A stretch of DNA of 64,000 nt, taken from NCBI RefSeq assembly GCF_001886735.1, contig NZ_CP018076.1:1736001-1800000 (forward strand), given 5' to 3'. Positions 27,081 through 36,586 of this stretch are shown in pieces (the first letter of the stretch is position 1; each line of letters starts with the position of its first letter). The position numbers and the translations under genes were made by a program. The stretch comes from Sulfitobacter alexandrii (lineage in GTDB: Bacteria > Pseudomonadota > Alphaproteobacteria > Rhodobacterales > Rhodobacteraceae). The notes under the pieces were generated by a model, which saw only the letters and a program-made list of their open reading frames with translations, ran no database searches and was not told the DNA's origin.

Positions 27081-28085
27081 TCAGATCGACAGGCGCGCCG
27101 CGTGGCTGCCGCGTTCGCGGTAGGGTGTCGTGTCGTAATGCGCCCGGTAGCACTTGGAAAAGTGCGAAGGAGAGGCAAAGCCGCAGGCGAGGGCCACGTT
27201 GATGACGCTCATGTCGGTCTGCATCAGCAGGTTGCGCGCCTTTTGCAGACGCAGTTCCATGTAATACCGCTTGGGGCTGCGGTTGAGGTAACGGCGGAAA
27301 AGCCGTTCCAGTTGCCGCGTGGACATGCCCACGTCGCGGGCGAGCACGGACGGGCTGATCGGCTCCTCGATGTTGGATTCCATCATCTGGATGACCTGGC
27401 TCAGCTTGGGATGCCGGACCCCGATCCGCGTCGGCACGGACAGCCTTTGCGTATCCTGATCGGTGCGGATCGAGGAATAGATCAGCTGGTCCGCGACAGC
27501 GTTCGCCAGATCCTCGCCCTGGTCGTCGGCGATGAGTTTCAGCATCAGGTCGATGGAGGAGGTGCCGCCCGCCGTGGTCAGCCGGTTGCCGTCCACCACG
27601 AACACCGACTTGGTCAGGTTCACTTCCTCGAATTCCTCGGCAAAGCTGTCCTGGTTCTCCCAGTGGATCGTCGCGCGTTTTCCGTCCAGCAATCCCGCCT
27701 TGGCCAGCGTGAAAGCCCCGGTGCAAAGGCCGCCCACGGTCAAGCCCTTGCGGGCCTCGCGGCGCAGCCAGCTCAGAACCTTCTTGGTGGTGGCGTCCTG
27801 CACATCCAGACCGCTGCAGACCATGATGGTGTCGTCGCGGGCCAGTTCATCGAGGTCGGCGTCGAGCTGGAAAACCGTGCCGGCGGAACAGCTCGCGCTC
27901 TGGCCGCCTTCGCCGATCATGATCCAGGTATAAAGCTGCCGGTCCGCCATGCGATTGGCGATGCGCAGACATTCGATTGCGGTCGAAAAGCACAACAGGC
28001 TGAACTGGTCCAGAAGGACGAAGACGAACCGCCGGGGTTTGCCCGGTTCGGAAATTCTGCGCACGGCTTGGCGCGTTTGAGACAT
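27081..28085 (-). CDS. GlxA family transcriptional regulator (DJ-1/PfpI-like + AraC HTH)
   Basis: The ATG at 28085 has an AAAGGA site and gives 334 residues. The N-terminal half is a DJ-1/PfpI-like amidase fold without enzymatic role (FVFVLLDQFSLLCFSTAIE, GGLCTGAFTLAKAGLLDGKRAT). The C-terminal half is an AraC domain (VLARDVGMSTRQLERLFRRYL, then FASPSHFSKCYRAHYDTTP). Members of this family such as GbdR and CdhR govern glycine betaine or carnitine catabolism; the ligand here is unknown. Confidence 0.88.
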   Translation of the reverse strand: MSQTRQAVRRISEPGKPRRFVFVLLDQFSLLCFSTAIECLRIANRMADRQLYTWIMIGEGGQSASCSAGTVFQLDADLDELARDDTIMVCSGLDVQDATTKKVLSWLRREARKGLTVGGLCTGAFTLAKAGLLDGKRATIHWENQDSFAEEFEEVNLTKSVFVVDGNRLTTAGGTSSIDLMLKLIADDQGEDLANAVADQLIYSSIRTDQDTQRLSVPTRIGVRHPKLSQVIQMMESNIEEPISPSVLARDVGMSTRQLERLFRRYLNRSPKRYYMELRLQKARNLLMQTDMSVINVALACGFASPSHFSKCYRAHYDTTPYRERGSHAARLSI

Positions 28086-28283
28086 CGTGGCGTCCTTTGG
28101 CAGTGAAGCGCGGCACATGTGACACCAAGTTACAATACCGACACAATCTGACGCAATCTTAGGTCACGGGTTCTGCGCATGGTCAAGAGGCGGTAATTGG
28201 GTTCTGGCCAGCGCGCACGTCCTTTTGTATAGAAAGGGTCTTTGATGGCGCCGGAATACGGCGCGCGGGACCGGAGAATACAG

Positions 28284-29654
28284 ATGACACAATGGAGCAA
28301 ATCAAGCTGGCGCAGCAAACCGCGGATCCAGATGCCCGACTATCCGGATCAGGCGGCACTCGATGCGGTCGAGGCCCAGCTGTCGCGATATCCATTGCTC
28401 GTCTTCGGGGGCGAGGCACGCCGACTGAAACAGCATCTCGGCGCGGCAAGCCGGGGCGAGGCGTTCCTGCTTCAGGGCGGCGACTGTGCCGAAAGCTTCG
28501 AGCAGTTCAGCTCCGATGCGATCCGCGATACCTTCAAGGTCATGCTGCAGATGGCCGTGGTGCTGACCTACGGCGCAAAGGTGCCGGTGGTGAAGGTGGG
28601 CCGCATGGCCGGACAGTTCGCGAAACCGCGCTCCGCGCCGACCGAGGTGGTGAATGGCGTCGAACTGCCCAGCTATCGCGGCGACATCATCAACGAGCTT
28701 GATTTCACCCCCGAGGCGCGTGTGCCCAACCCGGACAAGATGTTGCGGGCCTACACGCAGGCGGCGGCGACCCTGAACCTGATACGGGCCTTTTCCACGG
28801 GCGGCTACGCCGATGTCCACCGGGTCCATGGCTGGACCCTTGGCTTCACCGACGGCGAGAAGGCCGAGAAGTACCGGGAGATCGCGAACCGCATCTCCGA
28901 TACGCTCGACTTCATGTCGGCGGCGGGGGTCACCTCGGATACCGCGCACACGCTGCAGACGGTCGAATACTACACGAGCCACGAATCGCTGCTGCTGGAG
29001 TACGAGGAAGCCCTGTGTCGGCAGGACAGCCTGACGGGCAAATGGCTTGCGGGCTCCGGTCACATGATCTGGATCGGTGACCGCACCCGGCAGCCCGACG
29101 GCGCGCATGTGGAATTCGCGCGCGGCGTGCAGAACCCGATCGGGTTGAAGTGCGGGCCGAGCATGACGTCCGAGGACCTGAAGAAACTGATGGCGACACT
29201 GAACCCCGAGAACGAGGCGGGGCGTCTGACGCTGATAGCCCGTTTCGGCGCGGGCACGGTCGGCGACCACCTGCCGCGCCTGATCCGCACCGTGGAGCAG
29301 GAAGGGGCCAAGGTGCTTTGGACCTGCGATCCGATGCACGGCAACACCATCAAGTCCGCGTCGGGCTACAAGACGCGCCCGTTCGATTCCGTGCTGCGCG
29401 AAGTGCGGGAATTCTTCGACGTCCACGGCGCCGAAGGCACGGTTCCGGGCGGCGTGCATTTCGAGATGACCGGTCAGGATGTGACCGAGTGCACGGGCGG
29501 CGTGCGTGCGGTCAGCGACGAGGATCTGAGCGACCGTTATCACACGGCCTGCGATCCGCGGCTCAACGCCAGCCAGTCGCTTGAGCTGGCCTTTCTGGTG
29601 GCCGAGGAACTTTCCGCGCGCCGTGTCTCGAAGGCTGAAGTCGCCGCGCTCTAG
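28284..29654 (+). CDS. aroG: class II 3-deoxy-7-phosphoheptulonate (DAHP) synthase
   Basis: The ATG at 28284 ([12 protein letters not shown]) follows GGAG; 456 residues. It condenses phosphoenolpyruvate with erythrose 4-phosphate, the first step of aromatic biosynthesis. Class II landmarks are [64 protein letters not shown] and [15 protein letters not shown]. It is a single gene. aroQ of the same pathway lies 10.7 kb away. Confidence 0.95.
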   Translation: MTQWSKSSWRSKPRIQMPDYPDQAALDAVEAQLSRYPLLVFGGEARRLKQHLGAASRGEAFLLQGGDCAESFEQFSSDAIRDTFKVMLQMAVVLTYGAKVPVVKVGRMAGQFAKPRSAPTEVVNGVELPSYRGDIINELDFTPEARVPNPDKMLRAYTQAAATLNLIRAFSTGGYADVHRVHGWTLGFTDGEKAEKYREIANRISDTLDFMSAAGVTSDTAHTLQTVEYYTSHESLLLEYEEALCRQDSLTGKWLAGSGHMIWIGDRTRQPDGAHVEFARGVQNPIGLKCGPSMTSEDLKKLMATLNPENEAGRLTLIARFGAGTVGDHLPRLIRTVEQEGAKVLWTCDPMHGNTIKSASGYKTRPFDSVLREVREFFDVHGAEGTVPGGVHFEMTGQDVTECTGGVRAVSDEDLSDRYHTACDPRLNASQSLELAFLVAEELSARRVSKAEVAAL

Positions 29655-29681
29655 GGCGGCTCCCTCCGTATGGACATCGTG

Positions 29682-29717
29682 AACGCCGCGCGCCCCCCGG
29701 GGCCGCGGCGTTTGCTT
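29682..29717 (+). terminator. probable terminator of the DAHP synthase gene
   Basis: AACGCCGCG (29682-29690) pairs perfectly with CGCGGCGTT (29704-29712) around a C/G-rich loop, followed by a weak TGCTTGT tract. It starts 27 bases after the stop. Confidence 0.5.
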
Positions 29718-29750
29718 GTCCGGCGTTCCGGCAAGGGGCGGAAACAGCCC

Positions 29751-30434
29751 CTAGTCTTCCGATTTGACGAGACGCAGGTAGGGCGGACGCTTGTTCCCTT
29801 TGCCCCGTTTGGTGGTGTCACCGCTGTCGAACCGGGTTTCGGGCGCGGCGAAGCCGGGCGTTTCGACCGGGGGTCTGGCCGGCTCCGGCTCCGGCTCGGG
29901 CAGGGGAGCGGGTGGCATGTCGATACCGGGGCCAAGCATGCTGAACGATCTGCGCACCACCTCGAACCGCCGTGGCGCCAGACCGATCGTCCCCTTGAAC
30001 ACGATGCACCCCAGCAGCCTGCTGACATCGCCGAGGTCGCTCTTCAGGGGGAGCAGGATCATCCGCGCCTCCCCTTCGGGGCGACCTTCGGTCCCCGGCG
30101 CGACGAGATGGAAGGTGGCGGTGCCCGGCGCCTGGAACACTTCCTCGATCGTTTTCGACACCGTCTGCCGCGAGGAGGGCGCAAAGAGCGCGGTCAGCGG
30201 CATGCCACGCACTTCCATGCCCATCAGATCGTTCAGGTGGCTGCCCGCGATCCGCAGCCGCGCGATACCTGCCGCGACGCGCTCGACGATAAAGGCATTC
30301 TCGAGCGCGCCTTCGATGCCTCGCGGGTCTATTTCGGAGCGCTTCGGCACCATGCGTGCGCCACGCAAGGCTTCCCAGTAGGCTTCGACCTGCGCGATCG
30401 CGGCGTAGCCGCTTTGTGGCTGATATTCTGACAT
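29751..30434 (-). CDS. PAS domain-containing protein (PAS_5 family)
   Basis: The ATG at 30434 (MSEYQPQSGYAA) gives 227 residues. An N-terminal PAS_5-type domain covers about residues 20-150 (AYWEALRGARMVPKRSEIDP, AGSHLNDLMGMEVRGMPL, LLPLKSDLGDVSRLLGCIV). A proline/glutamate-rich linker and a basic tail (TTKRGKGNKRPPYLRL) follow. No output domain is present. Such proteins are frequent in alphaproteobacteria and of unknown function. A perfect CtrA-type box lies 177 bases upstream of its start. Confidence 0.82.
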   Translation of the reverse strand: MSEYQPQSGYAAIAQVEAYWEALRGARMVPKRSEIDPRGIEGALENAFIVERVAAGIARLRIAGSHLNDLMGMEVRGMPLTALFAPSSRQTVSKTIEEVFQAPGTATFHLVAPGTEGRPEGEARMILLPLKSDLGDVSRLLGCIVFKGTIGLAPRRFEVVRRSFSMLGPGIDMPPAPLPEPEPEPARPPVETPGFAAPETRFDSGDTTKRGKGNKRPPYLRLVKSED

Positions 30435-30610
30435 GGCAACAACATTGTGCGTCTTATGCTGCAACTTGTCCATTGGGCTACACCCTGGGAACGTAACAAC
30501 TGTGAGAAACGGCAAAGCCACCGGCTTCCACGGCAGCCGGTTCCGACCCACCGTCGTTCTTTTCAACTTGTCTCTTCTTAGCCCAGGCCCCGCGACACGG
30601 GGAGAAATTC

Positions 30611-30625
30611 TTAAGCAATGGTTAA
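30611..30625. promoter_or_regulatory. CtrA-type box TTAA-N7-TTAA
   Basis: TTAA-GCAATGG-TTAA matches the alphaproteobacterial CtrA full-site consensus exactly. It lies in the divergent region between the PAS gene and yicC, 80 bases before yicC. ChpT, which passes phosphate to CtrA, is encoded in this window. Function is inferred from the motif alone. Confidence 0.45.
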
Positions 30626-30704
30626 TGCCGCACCGGATGGGCTTGCCCCTCCGGGGGGTTTCGACCTATCCCCGTGAGGAAACGTCAGGACGGGACCGCC
30701 CCTT

Positions 30705-31595
30705 ATGATCCATTCGATGACAGGGTTTGCCACGCGAACGGGTAGCGCAGGCCTTTTTTCCTGGGCGTGGGATATCCGGTCCGTGAACGGGCGGGGTCTG
30801 GACCTGCGTCTGCGGGTACCGGATTGGATCGACGGGCTCGAGGCGGGGCTGCGCAAGAAACTTGCGGGCGTCGCCGTGCGCGGGAACGTCACCTGCACGC
30901 TCCGGGTCACCCGCGAGGAAGAGGGGGGCGCGCTGGAAGTCAACGAGACGCAGCTCGATCTGCTGCTCGCAGCACTGCACCGGATCGAGGCGCGGGCGAT
31001 GGACGCGGGGGTGTCACTGGCACCTTCGAAGGCGACGGACATCGTCACCATGCGCGGCGTGCTGGAACAATCCGCCTCGCAGGACGATACATCGGCACTA
31101 TGCGCGGCGATACTGGCGGACGCGGATGCGGTACTGAGCGATTTCGCCGCCATGCGCGCCCAGGAGGGATCGACCCTGTCGCGGGTGCTGGAAAGCCGCC
31201 TTGCGGAGGTCGAGAGGCTGACCGTCGAGGCCGCTGCCCTTGCCGAAGCGCGCAAGGACGACATGGCGCGGGCCCTGCGGGAAAACATGGCGCGGGTGCT
31301 CGACAATGCCGACGGTCTCGACGAGGGCCGGCTGGCCCAGGAACTGGCGCTGCTTGCCGTCAAGGCGGATGTGACGGAAGAGATAGACCGGCTCGGCGCC
31401 CACGTGAGCACGGCGCGGGCCCTTTTGGCCGAGGGCGGCCCGGTGGGCCGCAAGCTCGACTTCCTCACGCAGGAATTCAATCGCGAGGCCAATACCCTGT
31501 GCGCCAAGGCCCAGAACACCGACCTGACCCGTGTGGGGCTGGACCTCAAGGCGGTGATCGACCAGATCCGCGAGCAGGTCCAGAATGTGGAGTAA
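30705..31595 (+). CDS. yicC: YicC family protein (putative endoribonuclease)
   Basis: A 296-residue cytoplasmic protein with the hallmark start MIHSMTGFA, the SVNGRGLDLRLRVP segment and the conserved C-terminal DUF1732 part (DVTEEIDRLGAHV, GRKLDFLTQEFNREANTLCAKA). YicC proteins are reported to act as RNases in enteric bacteria and a link to stress is proposed. It heads a run of closely spaced genes: gmk follows 3 bases later, then carbonic anhydrase and phoR. Confidence 0.93.
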   Translation: MIHSMTGFATRTGSAGLFSWAWDIRSVNGRGLDLRLRVPDWIDGLEAGLRKKLAGVAVRGNVTCTLRVTREEEGGALEVNETQLDLLLAALHRIEARAMDAGVSLAPSKATDIVTMRGVLEQSASQDDTSALCAAILADADAVLSDFAAMRAQEGSTLSRVLESRLAEVERLTVEAAALAEARKDDMARALRENMARVLDNADGLDEGRLAQELALLAVKADVTEEIDRLGAHVSTARALLAEGGPVGRKLDFLTQEFNREANTLCAKAQNTDLTRVGLDLKAVIDQIREQVQNVE

Positions 31596-31598
31596 CCC

Positions 31599-32249
31599 AT
31601 GACCCAACTGCCGGAAAGGCGCGGCCTTCTTGTTATTCTGAGTTCGCCCTCCGGGGCGGGCAAATCGACCCTCGCGCGCCGTCTGATGAGCTGGGACGCG
31701 TCTTTGAAGTTCTCTGTATCCGCAACGACCCGTGTCGCACGCCCGGGTGAGCTCGAGGGACAGGACTACTACTTTGTCTCGGAGGAGAAGTTTCGCAGGT
31801 GGGTCAAGGACGGTGAACTGCTGGAACATGCACATGTCTTTGGAAACAACTACGGCTCTCCGAGAGGGCCGGTACAGGAAGCCATAGATGCGGGCCGGGA
31901 CGTGCTGTTCGACATCGACTGGCAGGGAGCGCAGCAAATCCAGAAATCTGCGCTCGGCTCCCATACGCTGTCCATCTTCATCCTGCCGCCCTCGATTGTA
32001 GAGCTGCGCCGCAGGCTCATCAGCCGGGGGCAGGACACCGCCGACACCATTGCCAAGCGGATGCGGAAAAGCTGGGACGAGATCAGCCACTGGGACGGTT
32101 ACGACTACGTCATCGTGAACGACGATCTCACCGAAACCGAGGAAAAGCTGAAAACCATCATTCGCGCGGAACGGATGCGGGTCGCCCAGCAACCCCGTCT
32201 TCTGGACCACGTCCGCAAACTTCAGAATGAATTCGAGGACCTCACATGA
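31599..32249 (+). CDS. gmk: guanylate kinase
   Basis: A 216-residue enzyme converting GMP to GDP. P-loop [15 protein letters not shown] near residue 15, the GMP-binding stretch [22 protein letters not shown] and the lid region with [18 protein letters not shown] are intact, and length fits the family. It overlaps the next gene by four bases (ATGA). The yicC-gmk pairing is widely conserved. Confidence 0.96.
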   Translation: MTQLPERRGLLVILSSPSGAGKSTLARRLMSWDASLKFSVSATTRVARPGELEGQDYYFVSEEKFRRWVKDGELLEHAHVFGNNYGSPRGPVQEAIDAGRDVLFDIDWQGAQQIQKSALGSHTLSIFILPPSIVELRRRLISRGQDTADTIAKRMRKSWDEISHWDGYDYVIVNDDLTETEEKLKTIIRAERMRVAQQPRLLDHVRKLQNEFEDLT

Positions 32250-32767
32250 CTCTATATGCGCTCGCAGACAAAAAACCCATGGTGGACGCCTTCGCGTGGG
32301 TCGCGCCCGATGCCAATGTCATCGGGGATGTGGTGCTGGAGGCCGACAGTTCCGTCTGGTTCTGCGCCACCCTGCGCGGCGACAACGAGCGCATCCATGT
32401 CGGCAAGGGCTCGAACGTGCAGGAAAACTGCGTGTTTCACACCGATCTCGGCTTTCCCCTGACCATCGGGGCCGATTGCACCATCGGTCACAAGGTGATG
32501 CTGCATGGCTGCACGATTGGGGACAACACCCTGATCGGCATGGGCGCCACGATCCTCAATGGCGCGAAGATCGGGCGCAACTGCCTGATCGGGGCAGGGG
32601 CATTGGTGACCGAGGGCAAGGAAATTCCCGACGGGTCGCTGGTGATGGGCGCGCCCGGCAAGGTGGTGCGCCAGCTTGACGCGGCGGCGATTGCCAAGCT
32701 GACGGCAAGCGCGCGGCACTACACCGAGAACGCGGCGCGTTTCGCCGACGCGCTTACCGCGCTCTGA
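32246..32767 (+). CDS. gamma carbonic anhydrase family protein
   Basis: A 173-residue left-handed beta-helix protein. The zinc-ligand histidines fall in CVFHTDLG and [16 protein letters not shown], as in gamma-class carbonic anhydrases, and the repeats run from about residue 20 to 140. Many such proteins are poorly active or act on other substrates, so the reaction is not certain. Translationally coupled to gmk and 4 bases from phoR. Confidence 0.9.
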   Translation: MTLYALADKKPMVDAFAWVAPDANVIGDVVLEADSSVWFCATLRGDNERIHVGKGSNVQENCVFHTDLGFPLTIGADCTIGHKVMLHGCTIGDNTLIGMGATILNGAKIGRNCLIGAGALVTEGKEIPDGSLVMGAPGKVVRQLDAAAIAKLTASARHYTENAARFADALTAL

Positions 32768-32771
32768 CACC

Positions 32772-33830
32772 ATGCCCGAAGCGCCGCTGCTGCCTGACCT
32801 GATCGCGGCGTTGCCGCTGCCGACGCTGGTCATCGACAGGGCGGAACGGATCGCGGCGGTCAATCCGGCGGCGCGCGCCCTGATCGGCGCCCATACCGTG
32901 GGCCGGCATTTCGTCACCGTCTTGCGCCAGCCCGCGCTGGTCGACGCGGTGGAGCGTTGCATCGAGGACGGGCAGGGGCGCCAGGCGCAATACCTCGCCA
33001 GCGAGGCGGACAAGGACGTGACGTTCGACGTGACGCTGCGGCCCGTCGCGGGCGCGGGCCTGCTGATCGTCAGTTTTCAGGACATCACCCACCAGGCGCA
33101 GGCCGGGCAGATGCGCCGCGACTTCGTCGCCAACGTCAGTCACGAGTTGCGCACGCCACTGACCTCGCTCATGGGCTTCATCGAGACCCTGAGCGGCCCT
33201 GCGCGCGACGACGCGGCCGCACGGGACCGTTTCCTGCAGATCATGCAGACTGAAGCGGGCCGGATGAACCGGCTGGTGGGGGATCTTCTGTCCCTCAGCC
33301 GGGTCGAGGCCGAAGAGCGGGTGCGCCCCACGCGGCAGATCAACCTTGCCGAGGTGCTGCAGACAGCGCTGCGCAACCTCAACCCCCTCGCGGTGGAGGC
33401 CGGCGTGACCCTGCGCCCGGATTTCGGGTGCGACCCGTTGCCGATTCTAGGCGACGCCGACCAGTTGCTGCAGGTCTTCACCAACCTCATCGAGAATGCC
33501 ATCAAGTACGGGGGCGACGATAGGCCCGTGGACATCACCGGTGAATTGAGCCTGCGCGACCCGATGCTGCGCGGCCCGTCCGTCCGGATCACCGTCACCG
33601 ATCACGGGCCCGGTATTCCGGCACATCACATACCGCGCCTGACGGAGCGGTTCTACCGGGCCGACAGCCACCGGAGCCGCGCCCTGGGCGGGACGGGACT
33701 GGGCCTCGCCATCGTCAAACACATCCTGAACCGGCACCGTGGACGGCTCAGAATCACGTCCGAAGAGGGGCAGGGCGCGTCTTTCTGCGTCATTCTTCCC
33801 CGAGATGTTGTGGTGTCGGACGCCTTGTAG
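32772..33830 (+). CDS. phoR: phosphate regulon sensor histidine kinase PhoR
   Basis: A 352-residue kinase beginning almost directly with a PAS domain (LPTLVIDRAERIAAVNPAARALIG). The H-box is DFVANVSHELRTPLTSLMGF with His124; the N-box is FTNLIENAIKYGGDD, and DHGPGIP and GGTGLGLAIVKH complete the ATP site. No membrane helix is visible, unlike the classic PhoR, so signal reception via PhoU/PstB in the cytosol or at the membrane is implied. It is co-transcribed with yicC-gmk and lies just ahead of pstS. Confidence 0.92.
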   Translation: MPEAPLLPDLIAALPLPTLVIDRAERIAAVNPAARALIGAHTVGRHFVTVLRQPALVDAVERCIEDGQGRQAQYLASEADKDVTFDVTLRPVAGAGLLIVSFQDITHQAQAGQMRRDFVANVSHELRTPLTSLMGFIETLSGPARDDAAARDRFLQIMQTEAGRMNRLVGDLLSLSRVEAEERVRPTRQINLAEVLQTALRNLNPLAVEAGVTLRPDFGCDPLPILGDADQLLQVFTNLIENAIKYGGDDRPVDITGELSLRDPMLRGPSVRITVTDHGPGIPAHHIPRLTERFYRADSHRSRALGGTGLGLAIVKHILNRHRGRLRITSEEGQGASFCVILPRDVVVSDAL

Positions 33831-33863
33831 GCCACATGTCCGGTTTTTGACGCAACTCCGCCT

Positions 33864-33892
33864 TTGTCATAAAACTGTAACGAAACCGTCAC
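33864..33892 (+). promoter_or_regulatory. Pho box (three PhoB half-sites) upstream of pstS
   Basis: Three 7-bp units spaced exactly 11 bp apart: TTGTCAT (33864), CTGTAAC (33875) and CCGTCAC (33886), each followed by an A-rich 4-base spacer (AAAA, GAAA, AAAA). This matches the PhoB consensus CTGTCAT-N4-CTGTCAT. A TATA-like stretch GGTATA follows at about 33897 as a possible -10. pstS starts 83 bases downstream. Confidence 0.85.
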
Positions 33893-33974
33893 AAAAGGTA
33901 TAGGCGCGCCCCGTAGACGGGCCCTGAGATCGCCCAAGGGGGAGGTCGATGAATGACTGAAAACGGGAGACATC

Positions 33975-35015
33975 ATGTCACTGACAAAACTCACCACATC
34001 CGCACTGGCCATCGCAGCGCTGTCCGCATCGGCTGCCGCCGCGCGTGACAACGTCCAGGTTGCCGGCTCTTCCACCGTGCTGCCCTATGCCTCCATCGTG
34101 GCAGAAGCCTTTGGCGAAAACACCGACTTCCCGACACCGGTCGTCGAATCGGGCGGCTCCTCTGCCGGCCTCAAGCGTTTCTGCGAAGGCGTGGGCGAAA
34201 ACACCATCGACGTCGCCAACGCATCGCGTGCCATCCGCGAAAAGGAAATCAAGGCCTGCGCCGAGAACGGCGTGACCGACATCATGGAAGTGCGCATCGG
34301 CTATGACGGGATCGTCTTTGCCAGCCAGCAGTCCGGCCCTGACTTCACCGCGTTCCAGCCCACCGACATCTTCAATGCCATCGGCGCCAAGGTGCTGAAG
34401 GACGGCGAACTGGTCGACAACAGCTACGAGAACTGGTCCGAATTCAACGGCGACCTGCCGGATGCCGAGATCGCGATGTTCATTCCCGGCACCAAGCACG
34501 GCACCCGCGAAGTCTTCGAAGAGAAGGTGCTGCTGGTCGGCTGCGAGGAAACCGGCGCCATGCAGGCCATGCTGGACAGCGGGATGGACGAAGATGCGGC
34601 GGAAGATGCCTGCCTCGACGTGCGTCAGGACGGCAAGTCCGTGGACATCGACGGCGACTACACCGAGACGCTGGCGCGTATCGACGCGAACACCAACGGC
34701 ATCGGCGTGTTCGGCCTGGCCTTCTACGAGAACAACCAGGACAAGCTGAAGGTCGCCACCATGAGCGGCGTCGCGCCCTCGACCGAGACCATCGCCTCGG
34801 GTGAATACCCCGTGTCCCGTCCGCTGTTCTTCTACGTCAAGAAGGCGCATATCGGCGTCATCCCCGGCCTGAAGGAATACGCGCAGTTCTTCGTGTCCGA
34901 TGAACTGGCCGGTCCCTCCGGCCCGCTGGCCAACTACGGCCTGGTGTCGGATCCCGAACTGGCCGACACGCAGAAGGCCGTTGCCGACGAAGCGACCATG
35001 GGTTCCGGTTCCTGA
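33975..35015 (+). CDS. pstS: phosphate ABC transporter substrate-binding protein PstS
   Basis: A 346-residue periplasmic protein with signal MSLTKLTTSALAIAALSASAAA. Phosphate-binding features are VAGSSTVLPYASIVAEAF at the mature N-terminus, VESGGSSAGLKRFCEG, and IPGTKHGTREVFEEKVL; the C-terminal PSGPLANYGLVSD is typical of the long alphaproteobacterial type. It starts 83 bases after a triple Pho box and is followed by a hairpin, so strong phosphate-regulated expression is expected. Confidence 0.95.
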   Translation: MSLTKLTTSALAIAALSASAAAARDNVQVAGSSTVLPYASIVAEAFGENTDFPTPVVESGGSSAGLKRFCEGVGENTIDVANASRAIREKEIKACAENGVTDIMEVRIGYDGIVFASQQSGPDFTAFQPTDIFNAIGAKVLKDGELVDNSYENWSEFNGDLPDAEIAMFIPGTKHGTREVFEEKVLLVGCEETGAMQAMLDSGMDEDAAEDACLDVRQDGKSVDIDGDYTETLARIDANTNGIGVFGLAFYENNQDKLKVATMSGVAPSTETIASGEYPVSRPLFFYVKKAHIGVIPGLKEYAQFFVSDELAGPSGPLANYGLVSDPELADTQKAVADEATMGSGS

Positions 35016-35038
35016 ACCGACGGATCCTGACTTCTGCC

Positions 35039-35061
35039 GGGGGCGGTCGCTGGCCGCCCCC
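35039..35061 (+). other. stable hairpin between pstS and pstC
   Basis: GGGGGCGG (35039-35046) pairs perfectly with CCGCCCCC (35054-35061) around a 7-base loop. No T-run follows. It lies 23 bases after the pstS stop and could act as an mRNA 3'-end stabiliser or partial terminator, allowing more PstS than PstCAB. Confidence 0.6.
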
Positions 35062-35113
35062 GCGCAGCACCCCTTTCTGACTTGCGAACAAACACTGACG
35101 GGCAGGGCGACAC

Positions 35114-36586
35114 ATGCCGATACTCTGGCTTTTCCTCATCGTTCTGGCCATCGCGATCGCCGGATACTATCTTGGCAAGGCGCGCGTGATGCGCAGCGCC
35201 GACGGTGACCGGCGCCACATGCACTCCCTGCCGAGCTACTATGGCGGCAACGTCGCCATCAAGGCAGCCGTACCGGCCCTGATCGTCATGCTGATCTGGC
35301 TGCTGGCACAGCCCATGATCGTGAGCAACGCGGTCTCGGGCATGATCCCTCAAGCCGCCATCGCCGACAATTCGTCGCGCGGGCTGGTCCTGTCCGAGGT
35401 GCGCCGTACAGCGGACGGGCTCGACATGGCCGTGTCGGCGGGCACTCTCGATGCCGCAGCCGCCTCCGACCCGCAAGCCGATCTCGATGCGGTCACGGAA
35501 GGCTTGCAGCAGGCCGGGGCGATCATCACCTCCCAGATCACGCAGCCGGTCCTGTCCGCCGCCCAGAGCTACCGGGCGCTGAACGCCCGCGGCACCCTCA
35601 TCATGAGCGCCGTGGTGATCGTTCTTTCCGTGCTGGGCGCCCTGTGGGGCCTGAGGGACGCGCAGGCCGACTACCGCGCGCGCAACGTGGTCGAAACAGC
35701 CGTTCGCTGGCTTCTCATTTCCGCCGCGTCGATCGCGATCCTGACGACGCTGGGCATCGTGCTGTCGCTGGTGTTCAACACCGTGGAGTTCTTCCGTCTC
35801 TACCCGGCGTCCGACTTCTTCTTCGGGACGAACTGGGCGCCCAGCTTCTCCGGCCGGGGCGGCAGTTCGGACCTGGGTGTGCTGCCGCTGCTGTGGGGCA
35901 CGTTTTATATCTCTCTCGTGGCACTGGCCGTGGCCATTCCGATCGGCCTTTTCGCCGCCATCTACCTGTCGGAGTACGCAAGCAACGGCGTGCGGTCTTT
36001 TGCCAAACCGCTGCTCGAGGTTCTGGCCGGCATCCCGACCATCGTCTACGGTCTGTTCGCACTGCTGACGGTGGGGCCGCTGCTGGTGTCGGTCTTTGGC
36101 CGCGACGGCCTGGGCATCATGCCGGCGGGCACCGCCGTCATCACGGCGGGGCTGGTCATGGGCGTGATGCTGATCCCCTTCGTCAGTTCGTTGTCAGATG
36201 ATATCATCAACGCTGTACCGCAGGCGATGCGCGACGGGTCGTACGGGCTGGGCGCGACCAAGTCCGAGACCATTCGCCAGGTCATCCTTCCCGCCGCCTT
36301 GCCGGGCATCGTCGGCGCGATCCTGCTGGCCGCCAGCCGCGCCATCGGCGAAACGATGATCGTGGTCCTTGGGGCAGGGGCGGCGGCACGGCTGTCGCTG
36401 AATCCCTTCGACGCGATGACGACCGTCACCGCCAAGATCGTGAGCCAGCTGACCGGGGACGCCGATTTTGCCAGCCCCGAGGCACTGGTCGCCTTCGCGC
36501 TGGGGATGACGCTGTTCGTCATCACCCTCGCGCTCAATGTTTTCGCGCTCTACATCGTGCGCAAGTACCGGGAGCAATACGACTGA
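35114..36586 (+). CDS. pstC: phosphate ABC transporter permease PstC
   Basis: A 490-residue inner-membrane protein, longer than enteric PstC because of an N-terminal extension with helices at about residues 1-20, 50-75 and 155-180 and a periplasmic loop. The permease core has SDFFFGTNWAPS, PIGLFAAIYLSEYAS and the EAA loop with DGSYGLGATKSETIRQVILPAALPGI. Its stop shares one base with the pstA start (TGATG). Confidence 0.94.
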   Translation: MPILWLFLIVLAIAIAGYYLGKARVMRSADGDRRHMHSLPSYYGGNVAIKAAVPALIVMLIWLLAQPMIVSNAVSGMIPQAAIADNSSRGLVLSEVRRTADGLDMAVSAGTLDAAAASDPQADLDAVTEGLQQAGAIITSQITQPVLSAAQSYRALNARGTLIMSAVVIVLSVLGALWGLRDAQADYRARNVVETAVRWLLISAASIAILTTLGIVLSLVFNTVEFFRLYPASDFFFGTNWAPSFSGRGGSSDLGVLPLLWGTFYISLVALAVAIPIGLFAAIYLSEYASNGVRSFAKPLLEVLAGIPTIVYGLFALLTVGPLLVSVFGRDGLGIMPAGTAVITAGLVMGVMLIPFVSSLSDDIINAVPQAMRDGSYGLGATKSETIRQVILPAALPGIVGAILLAASRAIGETMIVVLGAGAAARLSLNPFDAMTTVTAKIVSQLTGDADFASPEALVAFALGMTLFVITLALNVFALYIVRKYREQYD

